NCBI GenBank assembly: GCA_050633585.1
Contig: JBOEGT010000032.1
Coordinates: 1 to 64,000, forward strand
Source: CALKZN01 sp050633585
Lineage (GTDB): Bacteria; Pseudomonadota; Gammaproteobacteria; Arenicellales; Arenicellaceae
Length of the DNA: 64,000 nucleotides
Reading direction: 5' to 3'
The notes under the pieces were generated by a model, which ran no database searches, was not told the DNA's origin, and worked only from the letters and a program-made list of their open reading frames with translations. A program made the position numbers and the translations under genes. This document shows, piece by piece, positions 43,735-53,745 of this stretch. The stretch's first letter is position 1. Each line of letters begins with the position of its first letter.

Positions 43735-45132
43735 TTACGTTTTACATGGCAAGCAGACGGTCATTAATAATCCAGAGATGTTACCAGAGGATTCGTTGAA
43801 ATGATTTTTTGCGTTGATAAACCCTCCAACAGCTTCTATTTGTCGCTTGGCTAATGCCAAACCTAAACCATAACCACTTCTCTTTTTAGCCATATCAAAT
43901 GAGTCAACAACACCCTTAGCTAAACGGGATTTATCAACTTGAAAAAATGGTTCAAAAATTTTATCTAGCTCTGAAGATGGCACACCAGGACCAAAATCTT
44001 TAATACTGACAACGAACTCACTTTCAGTGCACCTTAACGATACCTCAACAACACTGTTTTTGGGGGTATGGCTCAAGCCATTACGTATAATGTTTTCAAA
44101 CGCTTGACCTAAGGCATTTTGGCCACTCCCCCTTAACCATGCGTTTTCAGGCAATGTGTGATAATCCAAGTGATGTTCAGGAAACTCAAATTGAGCATCC
44201 TCACAAATCACAGCAATTAGCTCAACAAGGTCAAAATCCTCTGAGTCTAGTAGAGGTTTTTCATTATCTAACCAGGCTAAAGTTAAAACATCTTCGACCA
44301 AATCACGCATCGCTCTCGTTTCATAACGCAAACGTGCTAAGGCTTTTTGAGGGTTAATATCTTGCTCAACAAAATCAACCGCCATATCCATACGGGCGAG
44401 CGGTGTTCTGACTTCATGAGATAAATCCGCTAGTACTTGTCGTTGATTCCTAATTAAATGACTCGTTTTTTCCGCCATCTGATTAAATGTATCGCCCAGT
44501 TTTACTAGTTCATCTTGTCGGTTGTCTTGTTCGCTGTTCACTCTAACATCAAAATCACCGTCCCTAAATCGCCTAGTGGCACGTTCCAATGTTTCAATTG
44601 GGTACATAACATGGCGGTAAATGACCCATGTTAATAAGCACAATACGATAAATGGCAACGCAATCTGTAAAGTTAAATTCATCAATTGATAATAGCTTCC
44701 AGGACGCATTCGTTGAGGCAAACGAATTAAAAAGTAGGTTTGACCATCAGCAAAAGGCACGTCCATGACAGGGTTTTCTTCAAAATACAGATGAATCTTC
44801 CATTCAACACTCCGTCCTAATCTAAACCCATCCATATATTGCTTAGACATAACGCTATTGGCTAAAGGCGTGATTTGTGCATGCGAAACCGCAGCCCATG
44901 TCTGCTCTTTTTCTTGCAACTCTTGCAACCAAAGAGCTAGTGCACCTTCGTCTCCACTCAAATAGAGACGTTCGGCTTCTTTGCCATAATCCAATATCAC
45001 TTGTTGATCTTTTTCAGCGATATAGCTCATACGCTGTTCGGTATGCTGCGTTAATAAATCAATCATCCAAAACAACGCTACTGACCCAACTACCACTACG
45101 AAGAACAACTTCCATAACAAGCGATTTTCCAT
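43735..45132 (-). CDS. sensor histidine kinase of the siderophore system
   Basis: A 465-residue membrane kinase: helix 1 (LFFVVVVGSVALFWMIDLL), periplasmic sensor (about 30-150), helix 2 (IALPFIVLCLLTWVIYRHV), HAMP, H-box LADLSHEVRTPLARMD, N-box ENIIRNGLSHT, and G-boxes DFGPGVP and GYGLGLALAK. Its partner regulator lies 27 nt upstream. It probably senses loaded siderophore in the periplasm and induces the adjacent receptor. Confidence 0.94.
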   Translation of the reverse strand: MENRLLWKLFFVVVVGSVALFWMIDLLTQHTEQRMSYIAEKDQQVILDYGKEAERLYLSGDEGALALWLQELQEKEQTWAAVSHAQITPLANSVMSKQYMDGFRLGRSVEWKIHLYFEENPVMDVPFADGQTYFLIRLPQRMRPGSYYQLMNLTLQIALPFIVLCLLTWVIYRHVMYPIETLERATRRFRDGDFDVRVNSEQDNRQDELVKLGDTFNQMAEKTSHLIRNQRQVLADLSHEVRTPLARMDMAVDFVEQDINPQKALARLRYETRAMRDLVEDVLTLAWLDNEKPLLDSEDFDLVELIAVICEDAQFEFPEHHLDYHTLPENAWLRGSGQNALGQAFENIIRNGLSHTPKNSVVEVSLRCTESEFVVSIKDFGPGVPSSELDKIFEPFFQVDKSRLAKGVVDSFDMAKKRSGYGLGLALAKRQIEAVGGFINAKNHFNESSGNISGLLMTVCLPCKT

Positions 45133-45159
45133 CTCAACACTCTATCTCTATGTAACGGT

Positions 45160-45849
45160 TCAATTAAATAAATAACCTTTTCCATGAACCGTCACAAACC
45201 TTTGTGCCGGCATGTTAGCGTCTAACAGTTTCCTTCGAATGCGGCTCAGATGCATATCTAAACTGCGGTCATAACGACTGAATGGCCTTTCTAAAACGGT
45301 TTGGTACAAATAAGGCTTGCTCAGGACTTCATTCTGATGCTCAACCAATACCCATAACAAACGAAACTCAACTGGCGTTAAAACAATATCTTTTCCAGCA
45401 TAAATCACCTGGTTTTGCGATTTGTGTAGCGTTAAATCTCCGACATTTAACGTATATTGATGATGATGACCACTTTCAAGCCAAGAAGATCTGCGTAGAA
45501 GCGCGTCAATACGCAATTGCATTTCTGTCAAATTAAAAGGCTTTGGAAGGTAATCATCAGCCCCCTTCCTGTAACCTTCTATACGTTCCTGTTCAGCATT
45601 ACATGCCGTAATCATCATCACAGGAGTTTTCCGTGTTTTGCGTAAACGACTCAATACAGAAAATCCATTTAACACTGGCAGCAAGACATCTAACAAAATT
45701 AAATCAAATTTTTGATTTAAGGCGAATAACAACCCTTTCTGTCCATCATGACATTGCTCAATTGTGTAACCTTGAGCACTCAGTAAACTGGATAGCTGAT
45801 CACTTAAGACCAAGTCATCCTCAATGATTAAAATGCGTGTAGACTTCAT
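45160..45849 (-). CDS. OmpR-family response regulator
   Basis: A 229-residue regulator: receiver with acidic pocket LIIEDD, phospho-Asp in LILLDVLLP, Lys in DDYLPKPF, and a winged-helix DNA-binding domain (VVLTPVEFRLLWVLVEH ... RSLDMHLSRIRRKL). A Fur-like box sits upstream at 45891-45909. Cognate of the kinase that follows; likely targets the receptor and transport genes. Confidence 0.95.
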   Translation of the reverse strand: MKSTRILIIEDDLVLSDQLSSLLSAQGYTIEQCHDGQKGLLFALNQKFDLILLDVLLPVLNGFSVLSRLRKTRKTPVMMITACNAEQERIEGYRKGADDYLPKPFNLTEMQLRIDALLRRSSWLESGHHHQYTLNVGDLTLHKSQNQVIYAGKDIVLTPVEFRLLWVLVEHQNEVLSKPYLYQTVLERPFSRYDRSLDMHLSRIRRKLLDANMPAQRFVTVHGKGYLFN

Positions 45850-45890
45850 TCACAACTCATTAAAGAACAATAAGAAGATAGCACTTTAAT

Positions 45891-45909
45891 GAGAATGGTT
45901 ATCAATTGC
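45891..45909 (-). promoter_or_regulatory. Fur-like box upstream of the two-component system
   Basis: GAGAATGGTTATCAATTGC matches the Fur consensus at about 13 of 19 positions, 42 nt before the regulator start. It suggests iron control of the sensor genes as well as of the receptor. Confidence 0.6.
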
Positions 45910-46152
45910 AATTAAATACAGGATATTTACCCACAAAAATAAAATGTCACAGTTGGAAGTATTGTTAAAGTCAACGCATTTCTCATTAATAGAGATAATT
46001 TCTTATTGCGTTTTGCCTTATGCTTTAGCACCCGTTCGGATTATTAGTCAATAGACGAACGCTTATATTGTCGACTTCAAACCCCTGATTATTGGTTCAC
46101 TGATCAATATCAGTATATTTATTACGAAAAAGTTTTATCAAAACAACTTACA

Positions 46153-46386
46153 ATGTCGACCTGTCAGAATTTATACCGAAGACTCATTATCAGACCTGAA
46201 ACATTCTTAGATGTTTTTAACACAACTATTGTGTACTCAGTTTCTGGGTCTATAGAAGGAATGAAACCAGTATTCAATGGAGCTGTTAATTTTACGGAAC
46301 TTATTGAGTATATTAACAGTTATCCTGAAATTAGGTTAACTCAAATTGACGGACGCCTCACTAGAGTGGTTTGGCAATCACTCTAA
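46153..46386 (+). CDS. small hypothetical protein
   Basis: A 77-residue frame of no family I know. It has no signal peptide or membrane segment; the C-terminal half (FTELIEYINSYPEIRLTQIDG) could be a small alpha/beta fold. No strong ribosome binding site is visible. It lies alone in an otherwise empty stretch of about 800 bases, so it may be a remnant or a spurious frame. Confidence 0.35.
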   Translation: MSTCQNLYRRLIIRPETFLDVFNTTIVYSVSGSIEGMKPVFNGAVNFTELIEYINSYPEIRLTQIDGRLTRVVWQSL

Positions 46387-46666
46387 AATTTTCTGAAACA
46401 AGATAGAAATCTAATACCGCAAGTACAAAGAGAAAAATCAGTAAGCTTTCTCCATAGAAATGTAGTAGTTTGTCAAAAAATTAAAGCCACTCTTAGATCC
46501 AATGAATATAAACAGGACTAATAGCTAAACAACACGTAAATTCCAAAATATTTTTTAAGTTGTAATGTTTTTCAATAGTAAAATAAGACTACTTATACTT
46601 AAGTCATCGTTTAATAAAATAAATCCTCTATTATCAAACAAACTTTAGCTGTTAGTCCTCGAAAAA
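46387..46666. other. intergenic, no gene seen
   Basis: AT-rich stretch downstream of the catabolic operon. No clear terminator or coding frame recognised. Confidence 0.4.
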
Positions 46667-47128
46667 CTACAAGGGGTAGTCATAACGAATAAAACCTCTA
46701 TGCTCTGCAACTTTGTCATATAAAGCCCGAGCAGTTGTGTTTTCAGCTTGAGTTTGCCAGTAAAGGCGATTATACCTCTTACTTCTTGCATGCTGCGCTA
46801 TAACATGAATTAACGCTTGAGCAACACCGCACCTTCTTGCTGTAGGCACTGTAAATAAATCTTGTAAATAACAAGAACGTTGGGTCCACAAAGTTCTGTG
46901 AAAAAGGAAATGAGCAAAACCAACTAAACGTCCATCTATTTTTGCAGAAAGTCCAAATATATCTTCATCTCCCATTAAATATGCCCAAGCTAAATCATAC
47001 TCGTTATCAGACGTGGTTGTTTGGTAGAAAGCTTTATAATCACGTACGAGAACGTCCCACTCAACCTTATCGTTCTGCGTTAAGTATTGAATACGTATTT
47101 CTGTTTTCTTTTGAGTCAGACTATCCAT
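46667..47128 (-). CDS. GNAT-family N-acetyltransferase
   Basis: A 153-residue GNAT protein: IDGRLVGFAHF (beta4), CYLQDLFTVPTARRCGVAQALI (acetyl-CoA loop, variant R-R-C-G-V-A), and TTARALYDKVAEHRGFIRYDYPL. Last gene of the catabolic operon, 4 nt after the lyase gene. The substrate is presumably an amine in the pathway, or the protein protects against a toxic amino acid analogue. Confidence 0.88.
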   Translation of the reverse strand: MDSLTQKKTEIRIQYLTQNDKVEWDVLVRDYKAFYQTTTSDNEYDLAWAYLMGDEDIFGLSAKIDGRLVGFAHFLFHRTLWTQRSCYLQDLFTVPTARRCGVAQALIHVIAQHARSKRYNRLYWQTQAENTTARALYDKVAEHRGFIRYDYPL

Positions 47129-47132
47129 ATAA

Positions 47133-48488
47133 TTATGATTGATTCCCCAAGATATTGTCAGGGTTAAATAATAGCTCCATTTTTTCCCCGGAAATTACAC
47201 CTTTATCTAAAATAATTTGACGTAAAGTTTTATTCGACACTAAGGCTTCTTTAGCTATTATTGAGGCTTCCTCGTAGCCTATTTCAGGTACCAATGCAGT
47301 CACAGAAACTAAGCTCTCATCAAATAACTTCTCACACCTAACCAAATCAAGCTCAATTCCGTTTACACACTTAGCCGCAAGAACTTCTAACGCATTAGTT
47401 AATATCTTCATAGAAGATAAGAGGTTATAAATTAACACTGGCTCCATTGCATTTAATTGAAGTTGTCCAGATTCAGCAGCCATAGTCACGGTTAAGTCAT
47501 TTCCAATCACTTGATAAGCCACTTGATTAACCACTTCAGGAATCACTGGATTAACTTTCCCAGGCATAATTGATGAACCTGCCTGAACCGTAGGCAATAT
47601 AATTTCACCTATTCCTGCCCTAGGTCCGCTTGATAAAAGGCGAAGGTCATTACAAATTTTTGAAATTTTCACAGATATTCGTTTCAATATACCTGAAAAT
47701 GTTACGAACCCTCCCAAATCAGAGGAAGCTTCAATTAAATCTTTTGATTGAACTAACGGCAACCCTGAAATAGTTGAAAGGTAATCTATAGCCATTTTAG
47801 AGTAACCTGATGGAGCATTGATGCCTGTGCCAACTGCTGTTCCACCTAAATTAACTTCACAAAGTAAATTTGCAACTTCATTTAACCGCTTAACGTCTTC
47901 AGAAATCGTATTTGCAAATGATAAGAATTCTGATGAAACAGTCATTGGAACAGCATCTTGGAGTTGTGTTCGCCCTACTTTTAACACACCCTCAAAGTCT
48001 TTGGCTTTTTCTGAAAAAGAGTCTACTAGTTTTGATTGTGCTGCTAATAAATTTGGTAGCAACTGCAGAATTGCTAACCTTAGAGATGTTGGATAAACAT
48101 CATTTGTAGATTGTGAAGCGTTGACATCATCGTTAGGGTGTAAAAATTCATACTGCCCTTTGGAATAACCCATTTTTAATAAACCTACATTTGCTATTAC
48201 CTCATTAGCATTCATGTTTGTAGAAGTTCCAGCTCCGCCTTGGATCATATCGACTAAAAAATATGCATGATGCTTACCAGCAAGAATTTCGTCACAAACT
48301 TCAGCAATAATATTTGCTTTTGTTTTGCTTATTTTTCCCAAATCCTTATTTGCTAAAGCTGACGATTTTTTTACCATAGCTAAGGACGTAATAATTTCAG
48401 GGAAATGCCTCAAAGTGACACCTGTTATGGGAAAATTCAGCAAAGCAAGTTCGGTTTGCTCTCCATACATGTTAGTAACATTATTCAT
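47133..48488 (-). CDS. aspartase/fumarase-superfamily lyase
   Basis: A 451-residue lyase closest to aspartate ammonia-lyase. Superfamily signature GSSIMPGKVNPVIPEVVNQ, with GGAGTSTNMNANEV and NDDVNASQSTNDVYP. These enzymes eliminate an amine from an aspartate-like substrate to give fumarate. The operon context (peptide-type importer, M20 deacylase) makes an N-substituted aspartate or a released aspartate the likely substrate; EDDS-type lyases are a known variant. Somewhat shorter than E. coli AspA (478). Confidence 0.85.
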   Translation of the reverse strand: MNNVTNMYGEQTELALLNFPITGVTLRHFPEIITSLAMVKKSSALANKDLGKISKTKANIIAEVCDEILAGKHHAYFLVDMIQGGAGTSTNMNANEVIANVGLLKMGYSKGQYEFLHPNDDVNASQSTNDVYPTSLRLAILQLLPNLLAAQSKLVDSFSEKAKDFEGVLKVGRTQLQDAVPMTVSSEFLSFANTISEDVKRLNEVANLLCEVNLGGTAVGTGINAPSGYSKMAIDYLSTISGLPLVQSKDLIEASSDLGGFVTFSGILKRISVKISKICNDLRLLSSGPRAGIGEIILPTVQAGSSIMPGKVNPVIPEVVNQVAYQVIGNDLTVTMAAESGQLQLNAMEPVLIYNLLSSMKILTNALEVLAAKCVNGIELDLVRCEKLFDESLVSVTALVPEIGYEEASIIAKEALVSNKTLRQIILDKGVISGEKMELLFNPDNILGNQS

Positions 48489-48562
48489 ATACGCTTTAAT
48501 ATCTTTTGAGGTAATTTTTAATGATTAGAGCTATTTTGATATTGACTTTTAATTCCTAACAA

Positions 48563-49738
48563 TCATTCATCAGTTACATCACTTAAAAAATTATCAATCA
48601 TACTTTCACAATAATTTAACTGTTCAAACGTAATGAACTCATTGGGTTTGTGCGCTTGTTCTATACTGCCCGGACCACAGACAATGCTTGGGATTCCCGC
48701 TTTGCTGAACCTACCTGCCTCTGTTCCAAATGCAACTTTCGCGAGCTTTGGATTAGGTGTAAGTTTTTTTACAAATTGCGTTAAATCATGACTAGACTCT
48801 GTAAATAAACCTGGATAATCCATCAGTTCGTCAAATTCGATGGCAGCATCAGAGTATATTTTGCGCATTTTTGGTATTAATGTGTTCTCGGCATATTCAC
48901 GAATACCCATAAAAATCAAATCAGGGTCTACATCTGGTAAATACCTATATTCAAAAGAAAACTCACAACTTTTTGGTACCACATTTGTAGCAATACCTCC
49001 GTTAATCATGCTTGTCAAAAGAGTCGTAAAAGGGATATCAAAACCCGACTGCCACGTTTTTTCTTTTTCAAATTTTTTAGAAACTTCATCAATATGGTTA
49101 ATTAAATTAGCCGCATAATGAATTGCATTCACTGCTTTTGGGGCAATCGATGAATGAGCCTCTTTACCATGAATATTGCAGCGATAAGCTCTCTTACCTT
49201 TATGAGCGGTAATCACTTTCATTTCAGTAGGTTCTCCAATAATGCAACCACTTGGCTGAATTTTGAGGTGACCTAAATCATTTAACAACCCCTTTACTCC
49301 CAAACAACCAACCTCTTCATCATACGATAATGCAAAGTGCACTGGTTTGTTTAATTTGGCTGATGCAAATGCTGGTGCTTTTGCTAGTAAGACAGAAACA
49401 AATCCTTTCATATCACAAGTACCACGACCATAAACCTTATTATCTATAATCGTTGCTTTAAAAGGATCTGTATTCCAATTTTGACCATCTATAGGAACAA
49501 CATCTGTGTGCCCTGAAAAAACAATTCCTGCTGCATCATCTTGGCTTCCAATAGTTGCGAATAAATTTGCTTTGTTTTTATCACTGTTATACGTCAAACG
49601 AATATCAAATCCTAAGTCTTCTAGGTAACACTTAGCCCACTCAATCAAATCGAGATTACTATCGCGGCTGACAGTCTTAAACTCAATTAAACGATTTAAC
49701 ATAGTTAGCACTTCGGTGCTTGGAGATGTATTTTTCAT
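48563..49738 (-). CDS. M20-family deacylase, ArgE-like
   Basis: A 391-residue M20 metallopeptidase like acetylornithine deacetylase: FSGHTDVVP (His, Asp), GRGTCDMKG (bridging Asp), DEEVGCLG (catalytic Glu), GEPTEM, dimer domain KGKRAYRCNIHGKEAHSS and a final GPGSIEQAHKPNEF. It removes an acyl group from an N-acyl amino acid. Here it probably serves catabolism of the imported compound, with the lyase acting next, rather than arginine synthesis. Confidence 0.88.
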   Translation of the reverse strand: MKNTSPSTEVLTMLNRLIEFKTVSRDSNLDLIEWAKCYLEDLGFDIRLTYNSDKNKANLFATIGSQDDAAGIVFSGHTDVVPIDGQNWNTDPFKATIIDNKVYGRGTCDMKGFVSVLLAKAPAFASAKLNKPVHFALSYDEEVGCLGVKGLLNDLGHLKIQPSGCIIGEPTEMKVITAHKGKRAYRCNIHGKEAHSSIAPKAVNAIHYAANLINHIDEVSKKFEKEKTWQSGFDIPFTTLLTSMINGGIATNVVPKSCEFSFEYRYLPDVDPDLIFMGIREYAENTLIPKMRKIYSDAAIEFDELMDYPGLFTESSHDLTQFVKKLTPNPKLAKVAFGTEAGRFSKAGIPSIVCGPGSIEQAHKPNEFITFEQLNYCESMIDNFLSDVTDE

Positions 49739-49748
49739 AATATATAAG

Positions 49749-50747
49749 CTAAATATTTGTATTTAAATGGCAAGCAGACCATTGGTTAGTTGCAATTTGC
49801 TTCAATTTTGGGGCTTCTTCGCTACAGACTTGATTTGCAAATGAGCAACGAGGATGAAAATGACAGCCAGAAGGAGGGTCTAAAGGGGATGGTATTTCGC
49901 CTTTAATAGGCTCAAAATCATGTTGCTCAGTGACAATTTTTGGAACTTCTTTTAATAAAGCCTGAGTGTAAGGATGGTTCGGTTTTTCGAAAAGAGTCTT
50001 TGTCTCAGACACTTCTACAATTTTTCCCAAATACATAATCACTATTCGATCAGATATATGTTCTACAACTCCTAAATCATGACTAATAAATAAATAAGTT
50101 AAATCTAATTTTTTCCTAAGGCTCATGAATAAATTAATGACTTGAGCCTGAATTGAAACATCTAATGCAGCTACTGATTCATCACAAATTAAAAACTCAG
50201 GCTTTACAGCTAAAGCTCTAGCAATACCGATTCTCTGGCGCTGTCCCCCAGAAAATTGATGAGGATATCTCATCTTATAAGCCGGGTCTAAGCCAACAGT
50301 TAACATCACTTTTTCAACATAATCGTCAACCTCGCTTGCCTGAATCAGACCATGAAACAATGGCGCTTCACCAATAATCTCTCTAACTCTTTTTCGAGGA
50401 TTTAATGACGACATTGGATCTTGAAAAATCATCTGAATCGCTAAATTTGCAGTTTTTTGAAACTCTTTATCGTTGGAAGATAAAACTTTACCTTTCCAGA
50501 AAACGTCTCCCTGAGTCGCTTCATGAATTCCTGCAATAACGCGACCTAAAGTAGATTTACCGCAGCCTGACTCCCCGACTAAACCAACAACTTCTCCTTT
50601 TTGAATATACAAATCGACGTCATTTACTGCGTAAACGACTTCATCTTTTCCACCTCCTTTAAAATAATCAACTAAACGCTGAGCATAATCACGCTTCTTG
50701 ACAAACTGTTTACTAACACTCTTTATTTTTAATAAAGGTAAATTCAT
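49749..50747 (-). CDS. peptide-type ABC transporter ATPase, DppF/OppF
   Basis: A 332-residue ATPase: Walker A GESGCGKS, MIFQDPMSSLNPRKRV, signature FSGGQRQRIGIARAL, Walker B LICDESVAALDVS, and a C-terminal Cys-containing region (GCHFHPRCSFANQVC) typical of DppF/OppF. It lies 2 nt after the DppD-like gene and 10 nt before the M20 gene. Confidence 0.94.
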   Translation of the reverse strand: MNLPLLKIKSVSKQFVKKRDYAQRLVDYFKGGGKDEVVYAVNDVDLYIQKGEVVGLVGESGCGKSTLGRVIAGIHEATQGDVFWKGKVLSSNDKEFQKTANLAIQMIFQDPMSSLNPRKRVREIIGEAPLFHGLIQASEVDDYVEKVMLTVGLDPAYKMRYPHQFSGGQRQRIGIARALAVKPEFLICDESVAALDVSIQAQVINLFMSLRKKLDLTYLFISHDLGVVEHISDRIVIMYLGKIVEVSETKTLFEKPNHPYTQALLKEVPKIVTEQHDFEPIKGEIPSPLDPPSGCHFHPRCSFANQVCSEEAPKLKQIATNQWSACHLNTNI

Positions 50748-50749
50748 AA

Positions 50750-51748
50750 CTACGCCTCTTCTGGATTAAAGCAAGACACCAAATGATGCTTGTTAAGTTT
50801 CTTTTCTTCAGGTATCTGCCAACACTCTTCCGTTGCATACTGACAACGCGGTCTAAATGAACATCCTTGAGGTAGATTAGCTAAAGAGGGAGCCATTCCA
50901 GGGATTTGAAACAAAGGCTCTCCTCTCTTATTATTACTTGGCACTGATTTCATCAAGCCCACCGTATATGGATGCCTAGGAGTATTAACAATATCCTTGA
51001 TAGAGCCAGTTTCAACGATCCTTCCAGCATACATAACCGCTACTCGGTCAGCCAAACCAGAAACTAATGCCAAGTCATGAGTAACCCAAATCAAAGCGGT
51101 TCCACTTTCTCGACATAACTTTTTTACTTCATAGAGTATCTGGGCTTGAACAGTTACATCTAAAGCAGTTGTAGGCTCATCCGCAATAATAATATCAGGC
51201 TCATTTAATAATGCTGTGGCAATAGCAACTCTTTGACGCATTCCACCCGAAAACTGATGAGGGTAGGACTTTAAACGTTCATCCGGTGATGAGATACCGA
51301 CTTTAACAAGAGCCTGACGAGCACGTTCCAAGGCTTCTTTTCGACTCACTTTAACATGCGAAGTAATAGCTTCAATCATTTGAGTATCTATACGCAAAAC
51401 AGGATTTAAACTCATCATTGGGTCTTGAAAAATCATAGCTATTTTTGCACCTCTAAGGCTTCGCAAATAAGGCTTTCCAGATGAAACCAAATCAACACCA
51501 TTAGCTTCATCTCCATAGTAAATAATTTTTCCGCCTTTAATTTTTCCTGGCTTATCAATTAAGCCCATTATTGAAAACCCTGTGACACTTTTTCCAGAGC
51601 CAGACTCACCGACTACTCCTAAAATTTCACCTTTACTAATACTTAAATTCACACCATCGACGGACTTTACTAACCCTGCTTTAGTATCAAAATATGTTTG
51701 TAAATTCTGAACTTCAAGAATTTTGTTTTGATCTTTTTTTGTAGACAT
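50750..51748 (-). CDS. peptide-type ABC transporter ATPase, DppD/OppD
   Basis: A 332-residue ATPase: Walker A GESGSGKS, MIFQDPMMSLNPVLRI, signature FSGGMRQRVAIATAL, Walker B IIADEPTTALDVT, and the C-terminal Cys loop (PQGCSFRPRCQYATEEC) of OppD/DppD proteins. Two nt from each neighbour. Confidence 0.94.
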   Translation of the reverse strand: MSTKKDQNKILEVQNLQTYFDTKAGLVKSVDGVNLSISKGEILGVVGESGSGKSVTGFSIMGLIDKPGKIKGGKIIYYGDEANGVDLVSSGKPYLRSLRGAKIAMIFQDPMMSLNPVLRIDTQMIEAITSHVKVSRKEALERARQALVKVGISSPDERLKSYPHQFSGGMRQRVAIATALLNEPDIIIADEPTTALDVTVQAQILYEVKKLCRESGTALIWVTHDLALVSGLADRVAVMYAGRIVETGSIKDIVNTPRHPYTVGLMKSVPSNNKRGEPLFQIPGMAPSLANLPQGCSFRPRCQYATEECWQIPEEKKLNKHHLVSCFNPEEA

Positions 51749-51750
51749 AA

Positions 51751-52662
51751 TTATTTTTGCAATCTTGGATTAAGGACATCACGTAATTGATCTCCAACGA
51801 GATTAATAGACACAACGAGCATTAAAAGCGCAATGCCAGGGAAAAAGCTGATCCAGTAATGGCCAGATAACATATAATCAAACCCATTTTTAATCAGCCT
51901 ACCTAAAGAAGGTTCAGTAACTGGGGTGCCAACACCTAGAAAAGATAAAGTAGCCTCTAATGAAATAGCGTGAGCAACTTGTACTGTCGCAACTACAATC
52001 AATGGAGGTAAGCTATTAGGTAATAAATGACCAAAAACAATTCTATAGCTTGAAAGCCCTAATGAACTTGCCGCTTCAATATATTCCTTACGACGCTCGA
52101 CCAAAGCAGCACTCCTAATAGTTCTCGCATAATATGCCCACTGAACGGCAACTAACGCGACAATAACCTTATCAATACCATTACCTAATACTGCTAATAA
52201 AATTAAAGCAATTAAAATAGCCGGGAACGAGAGTTGTAGATCCACAATTCTCATAATTAAATTATCGATTCTTCCTCCGACATAAGCCGCAATTAAACCC
52301 ATAGAAATACCAAGTACTAGAGCAATGGCTGTACTGCTAAGGCTTACCAATAGACTTGTCCTTGTACCATAAATAATGGCGCTAAAAACATCGCGTCCTT
52401 GTGAATCAGTGCCTAACCAGTAATAAAGAGTTTCTTGAATATTTTGACTTCCAGGGTGTAAAACGGAATCCATAATATCTAGCTGAGTTAAATCATAAGG
52501 ATTTTGATACGTAAAAAACGGTGCAAAAATAGACATTACAGACAATGAAATAACAATGAGCAATGCAATAATTGCGACCTTACTATTTGAGAAATCACTT
52601 ATGATTCGTCGCAATGGAGATTCAGCCAACTCCGTTGAAGAGTCATTTTTATAAAATTTCAT
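51751..52662 (-). CDS. peptide-type ABC transporter permease, DppC
   Basis: A 303-residue permease with WLGTDSQGRDVFSAIIYGTRTSL, the EAA loop (EAASSLGLSSYRIVFGHLLPNSLP) and ATLSFLGVGTPVTEPSLGRLI. It overlaps the DppB-like gene by four bases. Confidence 0.95.
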   Translation of the reverse strand: MKFYKNDSSTELAESPLRRIISDFSNSKVAIIALLIVISLSVMSIFAPFFTYQNPYDLTQLDIMDSVLHPGSQNIQETLYYWLGTDSQGRDVFSAIIYGTRTSLLVSLSSTAIALVLGISMGLIAAYVGGRIDNLIMRIVDLQLSFPAILIALILLAVLGNGIDKVIVALVAVQWAYYARTIRSAALVERRKEYIEAASSLGLSSYRIVFGHLLPNSLPPLIVVATVQVAHAISLEATLSFLGVGTPVTEPSLGRLIKNGFDYMLSGHYWISFFPGIALLMLVVSINLVGDQLRDVLNPRLQK

Positions 52663-53633
52663 GATTTTCCTCCCAAACGAACCCTAGGGTCTAAAGCTGA
52701 ATACAGCACGTCCACTAATAGGTTTATAACAATAAATATAAACGTAACTAATAGCAGGTATGCGACGATGACTGGGCGATCAAGTTGAACAATGCTTTCA
52801 ATCAGTAATTTGCCCATGCCTGGCCAAGAAAAAATAGTTTCTGTAATAACTGCAAAAGCAATCAAGGAACCAAACTCAATACCTAAAACGGTAACAACAG
52901 GAATCATTATATTTTTCAATAAATGAACTAAAATTAGCCTAGATTGAGAAACGCCTTTCGCTCGAGCAAATTTAATAAAATCTTGTTGCACAACCTCGCT
53001 AGTACCAGCTCTTGCAAGTCGAATTACAAGCGCAACCTTTAATAAACCCAAATTTAAAGCAGGCAAAATCAAATGAGACATACCTTCCCAAGATAAAAAA
53101 CTAACAGGTATTCCAAGAATATAACTAACTTCTCCCCTTCCACTTGCAGGCAACCAACCTAACTGAACAGAGAACACTAAAATAAACATCAATCCAACCC
53201 AAAAAGTCGGCAAACTGAAACCTAAAATTGATCCAGACATGATTAATTTACCACTAAACGAATCAGGCCTTAGGCCACTCCATATACCAAGAGGGATCCC
53301 AAAAACAATCGCTAATAATACGGCACAAATTGCCAACTCCATTGTTGCAGGCATTCTGTCTAAAATCACTTGCAAAGCAGGTTCATTATGGACAAATGAG
53401 TCACCCAAATCTCCTTTAATGAGGTTTTTTAAGAACTGCCAAAACTGCTCATGCATCGGTAAATCCAATCCTAAACTAGCAGCGACTTTAGCCCGAGTTT
53501 GTTCATCAGCATCAACATTTACTAGCATTTCTATTGGGTCTCCAATATAAAAAACACCAATAAAAACTATAATTGCCATTGAGAGCATTGTTAAAATGCT
53601 AGGGCCTATTCGTCTAAGTATGTAAGCAACCAT
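52659..53633 (-). CDS. peptide-type ABC transporter permease, DppB
   Basis: A 324-residue permease beginning AYILRRIGPSILTMLSMAIIVF, with the EAA-type loop FIKFARAKGVSQSRLILVHLLKN, FSWPGMGKLLIESIV, and C-terminal YSALDPRVRLGG. First gene after a partial terminator that separates it from the binding-protein gene. Confidence 0.95.
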   Translation of the reverse strand: MVAYILRRIGPSILTMLSMAIIVFIGVFYIGDPIEMLVNVDADEQTRAKVAASLGLDLPMHEQFWQFLKNLIKGDLGDSFVHNEPALQVILDRMPATMELAICAVLLAIVFGIPLGIWSGLRPDSFSGKLIMSGSILGFSLPTFWVGLMFILVFSVQLGWLPASGRGEVSYILGIPVSFLSWEGMSHLILPALNLGLLKVALVIRLARAGTSEVVQQDFIKFARAKGVSQSRLILVHLLKNIMIPVVTVLGIEFGSLIAFAVITETIFSWPGMGKLLIESIVQLDRPVIVAYLLLVTFIFIVINLLVDVLYSALDPRVRLGGKS

Positions 53634-53653
53634 TTCTTTTCTTCATTTCATTT

Positions 53654-53701
53654 AAAAAAAAGCACTCTACGATATTCAATCAACAAACAAAGTAGAGTAC
53701 T
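53654..53701 (-). terminator. partial terminator/attenuator between binding protein and permeases
   Basis: Leftward strand: stem AGTACTCTAC/GTAGAGTGCT (one wobble pair, 21-nt loop) followed by seven T. Such intercistronic structures let the binding protein be made in excess of the permeases. Confidence 0.65.
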
Positions 53702-53745
53702 TTGTAAAGACACTTATATAAGTTATAAGTATCAAGGGAGAGATT

